From: Nitrospira defluvii
GTDB taxonomy: Bacteria > Nitrospirota > Nitrospiria > Nitrospirales > Nitrospiraceae
Reading direction: 5' to 3'
Length of the DNA: 64,000 bases
Assembly: GCA_011525625.1 (NCBI GenBank)
Contig: WYAX01000029.1
Span: 1-64,000, forward strand
The number at the start of each line of letters is the position of its first letter. Position 1 is the stretch's first letter. A program made the position numbers and the translations under genes. Below, piece by piece: positions 25,495 to 33,575 of this stretch. The notes under the pieces are model-generated. The model made no database searches and was not told where the DNA came from. It saw nothing but the letters and a program-made list of their open reading frames with translations.

Positions 25495-26403
25495 CTAAGG
25501 CGCCGGCGGGGGCGGGGTGAGTCGTTTCCACTGATAGGTGCCGCCATGCTGTCGAGGTGGAATATTGTTCCGGGTACCGACACGCACATACCACCAAATA
25601 CCCTTGGCTTCGCTCCCATCTTCCGAAAGAATCACTTCGAAGGCGCCTTCCCGGTCGTTTCCGGTCTGTTTCCAGGTGCCTTGCCACCTGCGATCGTCGA
25701 AGCTGGTAGTGGTGAATTGTCCCTCTTGCCAGGTATAAGGGCCGTTCCCCTGGGCATCCAGGCTTGCGACGTATTTCTTGTTGTCCTCGACCTCCGTCAC
25801 TTCCCATTGTCCGCTGAGATCGATACCATTCGGCACAGCCGGCTGGTTGTCCGATGCCCGATGAAGGAGTGTGGTCGTGTCGGCGGCGGATTCGTGATTA
25901 TTGCCGTGATGACGAGTGGATTCGTGCCAGGCCACGAGGATCCAACGGCCGTCTCGCCGCTCCAACACGCCCGTTTCGCGTAAAGGGAGAATCATGCGCT
26001 GGGCGAGATCCTCCGGGTCGACGTAGCGGATATAGTTCAATTCCATGGCAAACCAGGCGATATCGCCTTTGGTCCACATGTGAAGGCTGGTGATGGGAAT
26101 TTCGAGTTTGGCGACGGAGTCGAATTCACTGCGCATGTCGCCGGCGAGGTCCGGCCAACCGACATATTTGCGTCCGTCGATCGTATACCCGATGGCATCT
26201 GTATCGTGAGACATGTATTTCGACATCGTGTCGAGGTCCCGCGCGGCATTCGCGTGCACCAGGGCACGTAGGGTGGCCTCGGGTCCGACGGGTTCTGCCG
26301 CCGCAGCGAGGGAAACACAGAGCACGCTCAATAATGAGCCAAGCCAAAGACAGCGTAGGAAGAATCGGACGCGTGTTGGGTCAACGATGGGTTGGGCGCT
26401 CAT
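25495..26403 (-). CDS. Secreted NTF2/SnoaL-like protein
   Basis: 302 residues. Signal peptide at about 13-36 (FFLRCLWLGSLLSVLCVSLAAAA). Residues 40-160 form an NTF2-like domain of the SnoaL/nuclear transport factor type (ATLRALVHANAARDLDTMSKYMSHDTDAIGYTIDGRKYVGW..., ETGVLERRDGRWILVAWHEST). The second half (195-302) looks like a beta-rich domain (DLSGQWEVTEVEDNKKYVASL..., RWQGTWKQTGNDREGAFEVIL) of the kind that measures or binds small ligands. Function is unknown. It lies 73 nt before the His-rich secreted protein on the same strand, so the two may be coexpressed. Confidence 0.75.
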   Translation of the reverse strand: MSAQPIVDPTRVRFFLRCLWLGSLLSVLCVSLAAAAEPVGPEATLRALVHANAARDLDTMSKYMSHDTDAIGYTIDGRKYVGWPDLAGDMRSEFDSVAKLEIPITSLHMWTKGDIAWFAMELNYIRYVDPEDLAQRMILPLRETGVLERRDGRWILVAWHESTRHHGNNHESAADTTTLLHRASDNQPAVPNGIDLSGQWEVTEVEDNKKYVASLDAQGNGPYTWQEGQFTTTSFDDRRWQGTWKQTGNDREGAFEVILSEDGSEAKGIWWYVRVGTRNNIPPRQHGGTYQWKRLTPPPPAP

Positions 26404-26461
26404 TTGTGGGGCATGTCGCAGGTTACAGGCTCGTGATTTTACGGGGCGTGATACTGTGAGG

Positions 26462-26775
26462 CTACCTGTAGGCTGGAGGTGGTGTCAATGCCAATTTGCC
26501 TGCGGCATCGTCTCCATCGCAGAACAGGTGACGACCGTCACGTTGTCGGATGGTCGCATGGGCCTGCTCCGCCGTGGCGGGGAGGAGAAATCGTCTGTGC
26601 GCGTCGTCGGTGTTCAGGTTGGAGGGGGTATCACGGCAGAGGGGCGGGGCGAAATCTGCGAGGGTGTCTACGACCAATCGGCCGGCCACATCCCCTCCGG
26701 GATTGGCCGCCCATGCCGTCGGCCACGGCCTAGAGTCGACCAGGAACGCATCCTGGTGACTGGCCCGGAACAGTC
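26462..26775 (-). pseudogene. Remnant of a PP2C-family protein phosphatase
   Basis: The minus strand carries pieces of a PP2C (PPM) phosphatase in different frames. FRASHQDAFLVDS (about 26775-26730) matches the N-terminal motif with its metal-binding Asp. A second frame then reads AVADGMGG, the hallmark metal-site motif (about 26727-26700). The first frame resumes as GGDVAGRLVVDTLADFA. At least two frameshifts therefore separate the motifs. After about residue 70 the similarity fades and a stop ends the frame at 26462. The C-terminal two thirds are missing. It lies between the NTF2-like gene and the YprB-like gene, neither of which is obviously related. Confidence 0.65.
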
Positions 26776-26831
26776 ATCGGCCTGTCTGTCTGTGCCCCGT
26801 CCATTCCCACCTCTGGTCTTGGCCGTCCATG

Positions 26832-27605
26832 TTATCCGCGGCGCGCCGGTGCGGGCGGCCCGTATCGCACGACGAGTTGTTCGTAGAGGCAGGCCGCCAA
26901 GGGCTCCAGATTTCTGGTGTCGGCTGCGTTGTAGCGGACGAGTTGATCCAGTGCAGCCTCCTGTCCGGTGCGGTACTGCTGCCAGAGTCGCACCGCTTCC
27001 AGTCCATCAAGTTGCAGCAGATCCGACTCTCGTGCGATGTCCAACTCCCGTTCGATCGATTTCAGGCCGCCCTGTAAGCCGACACGTCTCGCGGCAAAGC
27101 AGAGATCGAAGTGGGGAATCTCAACCCGCAAGCCGGCGAAACTGGTTTGCAGATAGGGAATATCGAACACGGTCCCGAAGAAGGTGATCAACAGGTCGGC
27201 CTGATCCAGTTCATCCTGAATGGCTGCCTGTGTGAGGGACTCACCGTGAATCAGGGTGCGCATGCGTCCCAGGCGGTAGAGCCCGACGATGGTGACCTGC
27301 CCGTCGCGGGCCGATAGTCCGGTGGTTTCAATGTCGAGGTAGAGTGCGCGTGCGCCGAAGGTGGGAAGCAACCGCCAGTGGTCGCGAGTGTGTAAGCAGT
27401 CGGCAAAGTATCGGGCGTTGTGGCGATCCAGATGGGTCTGGGCAACGGTGAGGTCCGCGTCATAAGCGACCTTACGGGCGGGGGAAATGCCCGGCACCTG
27501 CGTCTCCCGGCGAAAGGTATTCCAGTCGGCGATGCCGCTGTCCCACAGTCGCCGCTCGGTCGCGGGACCGATGCCGTTCAAATGCACAAATGTCGAGGTC
27601 AACAT
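26832..27605 (-). CDS. YprB-like RNase H-fold exonuclease
   Basis: 257 residues. The N-terminal 50 residues look like a helix-hairpin-helix (FVHLNGIGPATERRLWDSGI). The core is a DEDD-type RNase H-fold nuclease: RALYLDIETTGLSARDGQVTIVGLY (DxE pair), DLLITFFGTVFDIPYLQTSF (second Asp) and DQLVRYNAADTRNLEPLA (YxxxD). These motifs define the RNase_H_2/YprB family, predicted to be 3'-5' exonucleases; the biological substrate is unknown. It diverges from the cyclophilin-like gene at 27737. Confidence 0.85.
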   Translation of the reverse strand: MLTSTFVHLNGIGPATERRLWDSGIADWNTFRRETQVPGISPARKVAYDADLTVAQTHLDRHNARYFADCLHTRDHWRLLPTFGARALYLDIETTGLSARDGQVTIVGLYRLGRMRTLIHGESLTQAAIQDELDQADLLITFFGTVFDIPYLQTSFAGLRVEIPHFDLCFAARRVGLQGGLKSIERELDIARESDLLQLDGLEAVRLWQQYRTGQEAALDQLVRYNAADTRNLEPLAACLYEQLVVRYGPPAPARRG

Positions 27606-27736
27606 AGAGCGTCGAGATGTGCCGTGCGAGGGATTGTAGCCTTGATTTCAAGGGATAAACAAGTTAGAGTCCGCGACTGGTGCGGAGTTTCGTCACTCTG
27701 GAGTCGCGCGCAGCGTGGCGGCGTAGGCGAGGGGGC

Positions 27737-28147
27737 ATGAACAGCAACGGGACAGCGAAACGGATCCGAATTACAGTGGGCGGGATACAGTTGGACGCCG
27801 AGTTGAAGGGGAATAAGACGGCGGAGGAACTCTATCGGGCATTGCCCGCGGAGGGACCGTTGAACGTGTGGGGCGAAGAGTTTTATTTGAAGATTTCCGG
27901 CGTCAAAGATCACCGGGAGACGGCCACCACGCAGGTCAAGGTGGGGGACGTGGCATTTTGGGGAGCAGGCCAGGTGTTGGCGATCTTCTTCGGACGTACG
28001 CCGATGAGCATGGGGGCCGACCCGGTGCCGGCCGATCGGGTCAATGTCGTGGGTCGGGTGGTGGGTGATGCCGCAAGGCTGCGGCAGGTCATGAACGCGA
28101 GTACGATTCGAGTCGAGCGTGTCGAAACGGTGTCGCCGGCCGGTTGA
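27737..28147 (+). CDS. Cyclophilin-like fold protein (TM1367 family)
   Basis: 136 residues from the ATG with GAGGGGGC just upstream. KRIRITVGGIQLDAELKGNKTAEELYRALPAEGPLNVWGEEFYLKI and DVAFWGAGQVLAIFFGRTPMS match the TM1367/DUF3830-type cyclophilin-like beta-barrel. These proteins have not been shown to be isomerases. An upstream in-frame start would add an Arg-rich tail without a ribosome site. It is followed by two DUF507 genes on the same strand. Confidence 0.75.
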   Translation: MNSNGTAKRIRITVGGIQLDAELKGNKTAEELYRALPAEGPLNVWGEEFYLKISGVKDHRETATTQVKVGDVAFWGAGQVLAIFFGRTPMSMGADPVPADRVNVVGRVVGDAARLRQVMNASTIRVERVETVSPAG

Positions 28148-28202
28148 GCGGCGAGACCCACTCGGCATCGTTCCTCATAAACCTTCAGAGGGCCCTCGGA
28201 TC

Positions 28203-28484
28203 ATGAGGCTGGCGAAAGAGCGTGTGCACCACATGGCGGAATCGCTGATCGTCCGCTTGCATGAATTGCAGTACCTTGAGATCAGCGGCGATCGAAAAGC
28301 ACTCCGGGACTCGTTGGAGCACGCGATGACGGAGGAATTGCTGGTGGAAGATCGATTGAATGCCGAAGTGCGCCGGATGATGCAGCCGTACGAACGCCAA
28401 ATCGAACAAGGGCAAGTCGATTACCAGAAGATGTTCACCATGATCAAGCAAAAGCTGGTGCGGGAACGAGGCATCATTTTATGA
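28203..28484 (+). CDS. DUF507 family protein (first of pair)
   Basis: 93 residues, starting MRLAKERVHHMAESLIVRL. It continues with LEHAMTEELLVEDRLNAEVRRMMQPYERQIEQGQVDYQKMFTMIKQKLVRERGIIL. This all-helical pattern, ending in KQKLVRERGIIL, is the DUF507 signature. Function unknown. A second, more diverged DUF507 gene follows after 49 nt. Confidence 0.85.
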   Translation: MRLAKERVHHMAESLIVRLHELQYLEISGDRKALRDSLEHAMTEELLVEDRLNAEVRRMMQPYERQIEQGQVDYQKMFTMIKQKLVRERGIIL

Positions 28485-28533
28485 CGCAACGGTTCTGTCC
28501 CAGACGGTGGCTTCACGACGGGTGGGGGAGAAG

Positions 28534-28809
28534 ATGATCAGCGACGACAAGGCCAGTCACCTCGCTCATCTTGCGCTCGGTGCGCTGAAAAAGAGCCCGC
28601 TGTGCCGGCTGACCGAGGATGATGGAAAGGTCTTGCGTGAAATCAAGCGGGTGATTGCGGCAGAACTCGCCCTGGAGGCGGAGATCGATAAGAAAGTGCG
28701 CGCGAAACTGGCGTCCTACACCAAGCAGATTGTGGAGGGGAGTGCGGAGTGGGAGGTGATGTATCGCAAAACCTCCGAAGAAGAGCAGAAGAAACGCGCG
28801 AAGCCCTGA
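28534..28809 (+). CDS. DUF507 family protein (second of pair)
   Basis: 91 residues: ISDDKASHLAHLALGALKK, then EIKRVIAAELALEAEIDKKVRAKLASYTKQIVEGSAEWEVMYRKTSEEE. Helix pattern and spacing match its upstream neighbour and the DUF507 family, so the pair probably arose by duplication and may form a heterodimer (inference). The ATG has GGGGGAG close upstream; an earlier in-frame ATG at 28507 is possible. Confidence 0.8.
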   Translation: MISDDKASHLAHLALGALKKSPLCRLTEDDGKVLREIKRVIAAELALEAEIDKKVRAKLASYTKQIVEGSAEWEVMYRKTSEEEQKKRAKP

Positions 28810-28848
28810 CGCGACGGCATAAATGGATCACTTGCACGAGGTTCAGTC

Positions 28849-29289
28849 ATGAGAGTCAGTCTGTGGATCGCCTTGTCCCTGCTTGTTTTGTCGGCGGGGG
28901 CTTGCAGCCATTCCAAGCCGAAACCACTTGTTCCGTTGGACTTGGCGTTTGGCGCCAAGGCGGAAACGATCGCGCTCAACAGCCAAGCGAGTCAGGCATT
29001 TCTGGCCGGCCAAATCGCGGAAGCCAAGGCCTTGTTTGCCCGGGTGATCGAAGCGGTGCCGGATTCGGGGCAGGCCCACTATAATTATGCGCTGGCATTG
29101 AACGCATTGGGGCAAACCGATCAAGCGCGTCAGGAGTTTATTACCGCGGCGAATCTCGCTCCGGGAGACAAGGTGATTTGGGACTCTCCGGCGCTGCGTC
29201 CGTTCGGCAATCCTCAGGCGGCAAAGGGGCCGGCGAGGGAACATCCCTACGGTACGAGCCGACCCATGGTCGGGAGCGGGCCTCGATAA
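28849..29289 (+). CDS. Exported TPR-like protein, possible lipoprotein
   Basis: 146 residues. Signal: RVSLWIALSLLVLSAGACSH; the Cys at residue 19 could be lipidated although the box (AGAC) is not ideal. Residues 45-110 hold one to two TPR motifs (ASQAFLAGQIAEAKALFARVIEAVPDSGQAHYNYALALNALGQTDQARQEFITAANLAPGD). The C-terminal 35 residues are Pro/Gly-rich. Probably an envelope adaptor. It precedes bcp by 40 nt. Confidence 0.75.
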   Translation: MRVSLWIALSLLVLSAGACSHSKPKPLVPLDLAFGAKAETIALNSQASQAFLAGQIAEAKALFARVIEAVPDSGQAHYNYALALNALGQTDQARQEFITAANLAPGDKVIWDSPALRPFGNPQAAKGPAREHPYGTSRPMVGSGPR

Positions 29290-29329
29290 TCGAGGGACGG
29301 TAATCAGTTGAGAAGGAGATCGAACCCAG

Positions 29330-29797
29330 ATGGCGACTGAGTTAGCGGTGGGCACCAAAGCCCCGGAGTTTTCTCTGCCGGATCAGGATGGCAAGCGCGT
29401 CACGCTGAAGAGTTTCAAGGGAAAGCAGGTGGTGTTGTACTTCTATCCCAAAGACGATACCTCCGGTTGTACCAAAGAAGCCTGTGATTTTCGCGATTCC
29501 CTCGGGCCTATCACAAAAGCCGGTGCGGTGGTGGTCGGAGTGAGCAAGGATGGACAGGCCGCACACCAGAAGTTTATCGCTAAGTACGGCTTACCCTTTG
29601 CTTTGTTGAGCGACGAGGACGCGGCGGTCTGTACGGCCTACGGCGTCTACAAAGAGAAGAGCATGTACGGGCGGACCTACATGGGGATTGAGCGAAGTAC
29701 GTTTGTCATCGACGCCACCGGACGGATCAAGGCCCTGTTTCGGAAGGTCAAAGTCCCGGGACATGTGGACGAAGTGTTGGCGGCGGTGAAGGCCTAG
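29330..29797 (+). CDS. bcp: Thiol peroxidase Bcp/PrxQ
   Basis: 155 residues. A cytoplasmic peroxiredoxin that reduces hydrogen peroxide and organic peroxides, using thioredoxin. The peroxidatic Cys and the resolving Cys five residues later are in DDTSGCTKEACDFRD, the PrxQ pattern. GTKAPEFSLPDQDGK and VLYFYPKD are further family signatures. A good AGAAGGAG lies before the ATG. trxA at 13.6 kb could be its reductant. Confidence 0.96.
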   Translation: MATELAVGTKAPEFSLPDQDGKRVTLKSFKGKQVVLYFYPKDDTSGCTKEACDFRDSLGPITKAGAVVVGVSKDGQAAHQKFIAKYGLPFALLSDEDAAVCTAYGVYKEKSMYGRTYMGIERSTFVIDATGRIKALFRKVKVPGHVDEVLAAVKA

Positions 29798-29836
29798 CAG
29801 GTGAATGCGCGCCGCGCCCTCGTCGCGGGTGATGGT

Positions 29837-30079
29837 ATGGATCCGCTGGAAAAAACATCCCATGCCTGTCGTGCTGCCGGATTGTCGCTTCTGCCGGGAT
29901 TGGGGCATCTCTACATCGGAGAAAAACGTGGCGGACCGTTGCTCATCGCCGGTCTGGTGTTGATCGTCCTCTGGATGGGGCGGTTCTCCTTTGCCCTTGT
30001 GCCGCTGGTCGGGCTGATCCTGTTTTGCATGGGCGATACCTATCTCACCGTGAGCCGCGACCGCGGACTCCTCTCGTAA
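29837..30079 (+). CDS. Small membrane protein, TM2-like
   Basis: 80 residues: LSLLPGLGHLYIGEKRGGPLLIAGLVLIVLWMGRF and ALVPLVGLILFCMGDTYLTVSRDRG. The LLPGLGHLYIG...GG phrase, joined to two membrane helices, is typical of TM2-domain-like proteins. Starts at GTG 29801 or ATG 29837 are both possible; the latter gives a more standard N-terminus (MDPLEKTSHACRAAG). Four nt after bcp. Function unknown. Confidence 0.65.
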   Translation: MDPLEKTSHACRAAGLSLLPGLGHLYIGEKRGGPLLIAGLVLIVLWMGRFSFALVPLVGLILFCMGDTYLTVSRDRGLLS

Positions 30080-30088
30080 CGACGCACC

Positions 30089-30955
30089 ATGGGTCCTCAA
30101 CCACAAGCCTACCGAGCTCTTGCCGTTGTGTTGGCCATGTTCGTGTGGGTGAGTGCCGGCACGGGTAGCGAAGCGGCCGACAAAATCGCCGGCCTGCTGA
30201 CCCTCCGGGACGCGTTGACCTTGCCGAACCATCCGGTGCGGATCGACGCTCGATTGACGGCTGCAGGTCAGGCCGATCATCGCCCGCTGGGCGGAGTTCC
30301 GCTCCACCTGCGCATCGACGGGAAGGACATTGCGACCGGAACGACCGACGAGGCAGGTCGTGTTTTGTTCGAGTATCTGCCGAAGATGCGAGGCACCACT
30401 GTCATGAGCCTGTCGGTCGATCCGGCGGCCTCCGTGTCGGCGGAGCCGCGAGAAGCCACCCTCTGCGTATGGGAACGCCGGAGACCGATCGTGTTGGTCG
30501 AACTGGAGTCGCTCATGCTGCCGGTGGCGTCCTCCGCGCCGGCCGAGCCAGTGGGAACCGGCGCGAAGCTCCCGACAGAGCCGGTACCCGATGCGGCGGA
30601 CGAGCTCTCAAAGTTGACGCAGTATTACTACAATGTGGTGTATGTGCCGGGTGGCGAACGGTCTTTGCCGGAGAGCGACGTCGGTCAGAGGCTTCGCCAG
30701 TGGTTAACGTCACATAAGTTCCCTCCGGGCTTCGTTGCGGTGCCGGGAACCGGGGGCCTCAGTGCCACCTTAGACGGCTTCAAGCAAGAAGGATGGACCA
30801 CGATGAAGTCGGGGATCGGGCGCACGCGATCCTTCGCGGAGACGTTGCTCCAGCACCGGATGGAGGTGGTGGTGGTACCGGAACTGCCCAAGGGGGAACT
30901 TCCGCGAAAAGCCAAGGGTGCGAAGGATTGGAAAGAGGTGCGAAAGAAGTTGTGA
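30089..30955 (+). CDS. Secreted hypothetical protein with Ig-like domain
   Basis: 288 residues. Signal peptide LAVVLAMFVWVSAGTGSEA. Residues 40-130 resemble a bacterial Ig-like or carboxypeptidase-regulatory-like fold (VRIDARLTAAGQADHRPLGGVPLHLRIDGKDIATGTTDEAGRVLFEYLPKMRG). The C-terminal half (190-285) contains YYYNVVYVPGGERSLPESD and a basic end. No enzyme signature is visible. It is the last gene of the bcp-containing run and is followed by a hairpin-like element. Confidence 0.65.
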   Translation: MGPQPQAYRALAVVLAMFVWVSAGTGSEAADKIAGLLTLRDALTLPNHPVRIDARLTAAGQADHRPLGGVPLHLRIDGKDIATGTTDEAGRVLFEYLPKMRGTTVMSLSVDPAASVSAEPREATLCVWERRRPIVLVELESLMLPVASSAPAEPVGTGAKLPTEPVPDAADELSKLTQYYYNVVYVPGGERSLPESDVGQRLRQWLTSHKFPPGFVAVPGTGGLSATLDGFKQEGWTTMKSGIGRTRSFAETLLQHRMEVVVVPELPKGELPRKAKGAKDWKEVRKKL

Positions 30956-30970
30956 GCGTGGCTGCAATCC

Positions 30971-31031
30971 CTTTCTTGCTCGCGCAACGCGCGGCCTGAG
31001 AAGGCCTTCGTAGGACGCGCGCACGAGAAAG
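30971..31031. repeat. Imperfect inverted repeat (hairpin element)
   Basis: CTTTCTTGCTCGCGC (30971-30985) pairs imperfectly with GCGCGCACGAGAAAG (31017-31031), around an inner palindrome AAGGCCTT. It starts 15 nt after the stop codon of the preceding gene. There is no U-run, so it is not a standard terminator. Whether it recurs in the genome cannot be judged here. Confidence 0.5.
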
Positions 31032-31183
31032 CTCGCCCCGCCCGTCTATTTGCAGGCGCAGCACGTCGATGGGCTCGGCTGATGCGCGCGATCTATGGCC
31101 GGATGGTCATTCACTCCAAGAACGAATCGTGTTATGGTGAGCGCCCGCGGGTGCGGGATTTTATTGAAGGAGCAGGAGACGGC

Positions 31184-31963
31184 ATGTTGTTAGAAGGTAA
31201 AAAAGGACTCATCATCGGTGTGGCCAATAAGCACAGCATCGCCTGGGCCATCGCCCAGGCTGCGGCGCGCGAGGGCGCCCAGATGCTGTTCAGCTATCAA
31301 AATGAGCGGTTGCGCGAAAACGTCGAAGAATTGGTGCAGACCTTGCCTGGTGCGTCGGCCTGCGTATGCGACGTCGGCGACGACAGTCAGATCGACGCGA
31401 TGATGAAACAGGCCGCTGAGCAGCTGGGGCGATTGGACTTTGTCGTTCACTCGCTCGCCTTTGCGCCACGGGAGGAACTCAGCGGAGAGTTTGTCAACAC
31501 CAGCCGTCAAGGATTTGCGACGGCCCTCGATGTGAGCGCCTATTCCCTCGTCGCGGTGACGCGGGCGGCGATGCCGTTGATGACGGAAGGCGGTTCGGTC
31601 GTTACGCTGACCTATCTCGGCAGCGAGCGAGTCGTCCCGCACTATAATGTCATGGGCGTGGCCAAAGCCGCGCTGGAGGCTACGGTGCGGTATTTGGCTC
31701 ACGATCTTGGTCCCAAGAACATTCGGGTCAATGCCGTATCCGCCGGGCCGATCAAGACATTGGCGGCGCGCGGTGTGTCCGGGATCAGTAAGATGGTCGA
31801 TCATCATCGGGCCTTCGCGCCGCTGCGGCGGGCGACCGAGCAGGGCGAAGTCGGCGACACGGCATTGTTCCTCGTCAGTCCGTTAGGCCGCGGTATCACC
31901 GGAGAGGTGATTTACGTCGATGGGGGCTACCATATTCTCGGCTCGTTGGCGTCCGTCGAGTAA
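31184..31963 (+). CDS. fabI: Enoyl-[acyl-carrier-protein] reductase FabI
   Basis: 259 residues. NADH-dependent last step of fatty-acid elongation. The cofactor loop is GLIIGVANKHSIAWAIAQA. The catalytic Tyr and Lys are in the FabI pattern Y-x6-K (PHYNVMGVAKAALEA); GPIKTLAARGVSGISKM is the substrate loop. The ATG at 31184 follows AGGAG with a normal gap; an in-frame upstream ATG at 31082 adds a non-homologous tail. With accD at 8 kb it shows a type II fatty-acid pathway. Confidence 0.97.
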   Translation: MLLEGKKGLIIGVANKHSIAWAIAQAAAREGAQMLFSYQNERLRENVEELVQTLPGASACVCDVGDDSQIDAMMKQAAEQLGRLDFVVHSLAFAPREELSGEFVNTSRQGFATALDVSAYSLVAVTRAAMPLMTEGGSVVTLTYLGSERVVPHYNVMGVAKAALEATVRYLAHDLGPKNIRVNAVSAGPIKTLAARGVSGISKMVDHHRAFAPLRRATEQGEVGDTALFLVSPLGRGITGEVIYVDGGYHILGSLASVE

Positions 31964-31976
31964 GTTGCCGGAAAGT

Positions 31977-33575
31977 GTGTCTCTTCAATTGTTTCCCGGT
32001 ACCGCTCCCGGCCGGTCCCTGCCTCGGCCGAGCCGGAAGCGGTGCTGCATATATCTCTCCATCGTCGGCACCCTCCTCACCGCGGTGCTTGCTCCGGCTC
32101 ACTCCACAGCACTGTCCGATCGCGAAGAGGACGGACTGAAGGGCTCGGTCCGGTCCGTCGAAACCAGAGAAAGCCTCCTCATTCAAACCGATCGATACGA
32201 TCAGCAGGGACGCCTGCTTGAACGTGTACAGGAAGGCAGGGAGACCGTTCAAGGCGTATGGCCGTTACGATTTGCCTATACCTACGATCAGTCGGGGAGA
32301 CGGACTGCCGAAGTGATACGCGACGCCCGGGGTAAAGTCGTGAAGGAAACTCGCTCCGTGTATGACGATCGCGGCAATCGATCCGCAGAGCTGGCGGTGT
32401 GGGGGGACGGCACGTTCGAAAATGTGTCTCTCTACGAGTACGACGACGCACATCGCCGCATACGCGCCCTGCATTACAACGCGGTGCAGGTCATCAACCG
32501 AAATCTGTATCGCTACGACGAGGCGGGTCGCATATCACGAGAACGTTTCGAGCGCAATTATCGGTATGACGCGGCGGGGCAGCAGATGGTGACGACGGAT
32601 CGGTTCGACATCGGGTATGACGTGGCCATCGACTATGACGATCGTGGGCATGTCCGCGAAAAGGTCGTGTCCGATCTCAAGGGGCGGAGGCAGGGCCGTT
32701 CCGAGTTTCGCTACGATGAACGCGGAAGTCAGATCGAAGAGCGCAGCTACGATGCCGCCGGGCGTCTCACCGACCGAAAAGCCTATCGCTATGCATACGA
32801 TGCCGTGGGGAATTGGATCACGGAAGCGCTGCAGTGGTGGGAGGTGACCGATGGCCGTGAATCGATCACGCAGTCCTCCCTTCGGGAAAGAAGCCTCTCC
32901 TACTATGACGCCGCTCATTTGGATCGGCACCGCTGGATCGGCACCGCCGACCGTGCGGACCCTGCAACGAACCCGCGCGCGATCGGTACGGCGAATACCC
33001 CTTCCGGTGACCGCCGTCTGTCGTCAGGACCGCAACCGGCGCTACCACGAGTCCAAGTGCCGCAGCACTTCTTCGGCGACCAGTCTGTGCCCGGCTTCGT
33101 TGTAGTGGGCATATCGTCGAAACGGAAACAGCGACAAAGGATCGGGGTGGGAGGCGAATACCGGGTGCAAGTCCACTACGCGCAGGTCGAGACGTCGGGC
33201 GAGGTCGAGCACCCGATCCCGGTCCTTGCTGGCCAATTCGGGAATTCGATATCGCTCCCAGGTGGGCAGATAGACAAAGACGACGCGACCGTTCCACGTT
33301 TCGGCGGTGGTCCGGGCTTCCGCGAGAATGCGCTCGAACAACTGCAAGTCCCCCGCGGTTGCCGGTGCTCCACGCTGGCTAAGGTGCTTGAGCAATTCGG
33401 CCGGCAAGCCCTGCTCGACAGGGCGTCGCTCATAAAACGACTGGAGGGCCTGGCGGAGATGGTGCAACTTGACGATGGCCTCGAACGGCACGGGCGCCGG
33501 GGACGTCGCCTGAGCGATGGCGGTATCCAGATAGCCCCGCAACGCCTGATCGATTTCAGGTTGCCGTTCGAATAG
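31977..33575 (+). CDS. YD-repeat (RHS-like) protein with antisense read-through tail
   Basis: The frame starts, probably at a GTG (31977), with a signal-like stretch (KRCCIYLSIVGTLLTAVLAPAHSTA). It carries about ten YD-type repeats between 32190 and 32830 (for example YDQQGRLLER, YDDRGNRSAE, YDEAGRISRE, YDERGSQIEE, YDAAGRLTDR). RHS/YD repeats build secreted or surface beta-cages. The repeat part ends near RSLSYYD (about 32910). From there the frame continues 660 nt as low-quality sequence antisense to the SGNH gene at 33042-34499. The natural stop has probably been lost or shifted near 32910. Start and true end are uncertain; the core is supported by the repeats. Confidence 0.6.
   Translation: MSLQLFPGTAPGRSLPRPSRKRCCIYLSIVGTLLTAVLAPAHSTALSDREEDGLKGSVRSVETRESLLIQTDRYDQQGRLLERVQEGRETVQGVWPLRFAYTYDQSGRRTAEVIRDARGKVVKETRSVYDDRGNRSAELAVWGDGTFENVSLYEYDDAHRRIRALHYNAVQVINRNLYRYDEAGRISRERFERNYRYDAAGQQMVTTDRFDIGYDVAIDYDDRGHVREKVVSDLKGRRQGRSEFRYDERGSQIEERSYDAAGRLTDRKAYRYAYDAVGNWITEALQWWEVTDGRESITQSSLRERSLSYYDAAHLDRHRWIGTADRADPATNPRAIGTANTPSGDRRLSSGPQPALPRVQVPQHFFGDQSVPGFVVVGISSKRKQRQRIGVGGEYRVQVHYAQVETSGEVEHPIPVLAGQFGNSISLPGGQIDKDDATVPRFGGGPGFRENALEQLQVPRGCRCSTLAKVLEQFGRQALLDRASLIKRLEGLAEMVQLDDGLERHGRRGRRLSDGGIQIAPQRLIDFRLPFE

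Noticed and set aside
31920..31976. Upstream start of the YD-repeat frame
   Set aside because: It lies inside fabI and adds no signal peptide; a later GTG fits better.
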